DNA of 64,000 nucleotides from the NCBI GenBank assembly GCA_963812775.1, contig CAWEWH010000007.1, positions 806,001 to 870,000 of the forward strand, read 5' to 3'. The stretch is from CAWEWH01 sp963812775. GTDB lineage: Bacteria; Pseudomonadota; Alphaproteobacteria; Rhizobiales; Beijerinckiaceae. The notes beneath the pieces are model-generated. The model had not been told where the DNA came from, did no database searches, and saw only the letters and a program-made list of their open reading frames with translations. Numbering within the stretch: position 1 is the stretch's first letter; every line of letters begins with the position of its first letter. The position numbers and the translations under genes were made by a program. Positions 63,086 through 64,000 of this stretch are shown here, one piece after another.

Positions 63086-64000
63086 ATGGACGCGATTGCG
63101 CGCCGGCCGCTCGAGGGGATCACTGTCCTTGATTTCGGCCAGATCTATGCGGGACCTTACTGCACGTTCCTCATGGCCATGGCCGGCGCCAAGGTCATCA
63201 AGATCGAGCCGCTGAACGGCGAGAACATGCGCCGGCGCGGTGCGGTCGGTGGGGCGCTTGTGCCGTTCGCGATGATCAACTCCAACAAGGAGTTTGTGAC
63301 CCTCAACCTGAAGAGCGAGCGCGGACGAGCCCTCATCGTCGACATGGTGAAGCGCGCCGACGTGGTGCTCGAGAATTTCGCGCCCGGCGTCATGGATCGC
63401 CTTGGCGTCGGGCCGAAGCAATTGCAGGCGATCAACCCGCGCCTCGTCTATGCGGCCGGCTCCGGCTACGGCTGGTCGGGCGCCTACCGCGACTATCCGG
63501 CCATGGATCTCACAGTGCAGGCTATGTCGGCGATCATGTCGACCACCGGCTTTCCGGATAAGCCACCCGTCAAGGCGGGTCCCGCCTTTTGCGACTTCCT
63601 CGCTGGCATCCACCTCTATGCCGGCATCACGACCGCGCTTTTCGAGCGTGAACGAACCGGACAAGGCCGCTTCGTCGAAGTATCAATGCTCGAGGTCTCC
63701 TACATCCCGCATGCCTCGACGCTCGGGCTTTATTTCGGCGCGGGCGAGAAAAGCCCGCCGCGCACCGGCAATCGTCACAGCGGCATGGCAGAGGCCCCCT
63801 ACAACGTCTATCCGGCGGCCGACGGGTGGCTCGCCATCATCTGTGTCAGCGAAACCCACTGGCGCTCGCTGCTCACGGCGATCGGCCGCCCCGCGCTTCA
63901 CGAAGATCCTCGATTCAGCTCGTTGAAGGCCCGCGTCGCGCATATCGAGGAGGTGGACGAGATGATCTCGTCGGTGACGCGCTCCATGTCGCGCGACGAG
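63086..64000 (+). CDS. CaiB/BaiF family CoA-transferase (partial, runs off the window)
   Basis: 305 codons are present. Family III CoA-transferase: LEGITVLDFGQIYAGPYCTFLMAMAGAKVIKIE at the N terminus, VLENFAPGVMDRLG and the probable catalytic Asp170 in FCDFLAGIHLYAG, followed by GRFVEVSMLE. These enzymes move CoA between carboxylic acids such as oxalate, carnitine or bile acids; the substrate is not clear here. GGGAGG lies upstream of the ATG at 63086. It is divergent from the liv cluster and may use a compound that cluster imports. Confidence 0.88.
   Translation, partial: MDAIARRPLEGITVLDFGQIYAGPYCTFLMAMAGAKVIKIEPLNGENMRRRGAVGGALVPFAMINSNKEFVTLNLKSERGRALIVDMVKRADVVLENFAPGVMDRLGVGPKQLQAINPRLVYAAGSGYGWSGAYRDYPAMDLTVQAMSAIMSTTGFPDKPPVKAGPAFCDFLAGIHLYAGITTALFERERTGQGRFVEVSMLEVSYIPHASTLGLYFGAGEKSPPRTGNRHSGMAEAPYNVYPAADGWLAIICVSETHWRSLLTAIGRPALHEDPRFSSLKARVAHIEEVDEMISSVTRSMSRDE

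Overview
The window is a high-GC chromosomal segment of an alphaproteobacterium, most likely of the order Hyphomicrobiales (Rhizobiales). Three things point there. The gene order is the conserved alphaproteobacterial one: trpC-moaC-moeA-lexA-comEC-gltX-gltA, then the lpx/bamA/rpsB block, dnaE-lol-proS, and rnj-birA-nuo. LexA boxes have the alphaproteobacterial GTTC-N7-GTTC form. Typical family members are present: LpxI rather than LpxH, a long S2 protein, DUF1467, DUF1236 and RNase J. I see no tRNA, rRNA, CRISPR array, insertion sequence or prophage.

Layout. 1-2562 (+): end of trpC, then moaC and moeA (molybdenum cofactor) and lexA with SOS operators. 2610-4868 (-): comEC. 5004-7916 (+): gltX and gltA. 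7930-22824 (-): one long envelope and translation block read as rpsB, tsf, pyrH, frr, uppS, cdsA, dxr, rseP, bamA, lpxD, fabZ, lpxA, lpxI, lpxB. A good sigma70-type promoter lies before rpsB. 23043-24203 (+): a YbfB-type MFS transporter. 24279-32665 (-): dnaE, a 30-codon SOS-controlled membrane peptide, a 63-aa protein, lolD, lolC, proS and an alkyltransferase-like protein. 32685-37439 (-): AraC/GyrI regulator, DUF1467, methylmalonyl-CoA epimerase, SDR, VOC protein, RNase J. 37439-53716 (-): birA and the complete 14-subunit complex I operon, with two extra genes inserted: a two-helix membrane protein between nuoH and nuoI, and a DUF3291 protein between nuoG and nuoF. 54056-57463: a DUF1236 secreted protein, modE (-) and modABC (+). 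57598-62475 (-): a branched-chain amino-acid-type ABC transporter (livG, F, H, M, J). 62649-62942 (-): a secreted six-cysteine protein. 63086-64000 (+): the start of a CaiB/BaiF CoA-transferase.

Most promising discovery. Upstream of dnaE, a perfect LexA box (27957-27971) sits inside the 17-bp spacer of a promoter. That promoter reads into an unannotated 30-codon ORF (27832-27924, -) encoding a single hydrophobic helix. The lexA promoter has the same architecture. The layout resembles SOS-induced membrane peptides such as Caulobacter SidA, a 29-aa division inhibitor, and it could also make dnaE damage-inducible.

Data quality. lpxB, dxr, cdsA, dnaE, proS (three times) and the alkyltransferase-like gene carry single-base frameshifts. 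All lie between about 8.8 and 32.7 kb, and the protein homology continues across each shift. Most of these genes are essential, so assembly or sequencing errors are likelier than gene decay. The right half of the window shows none.
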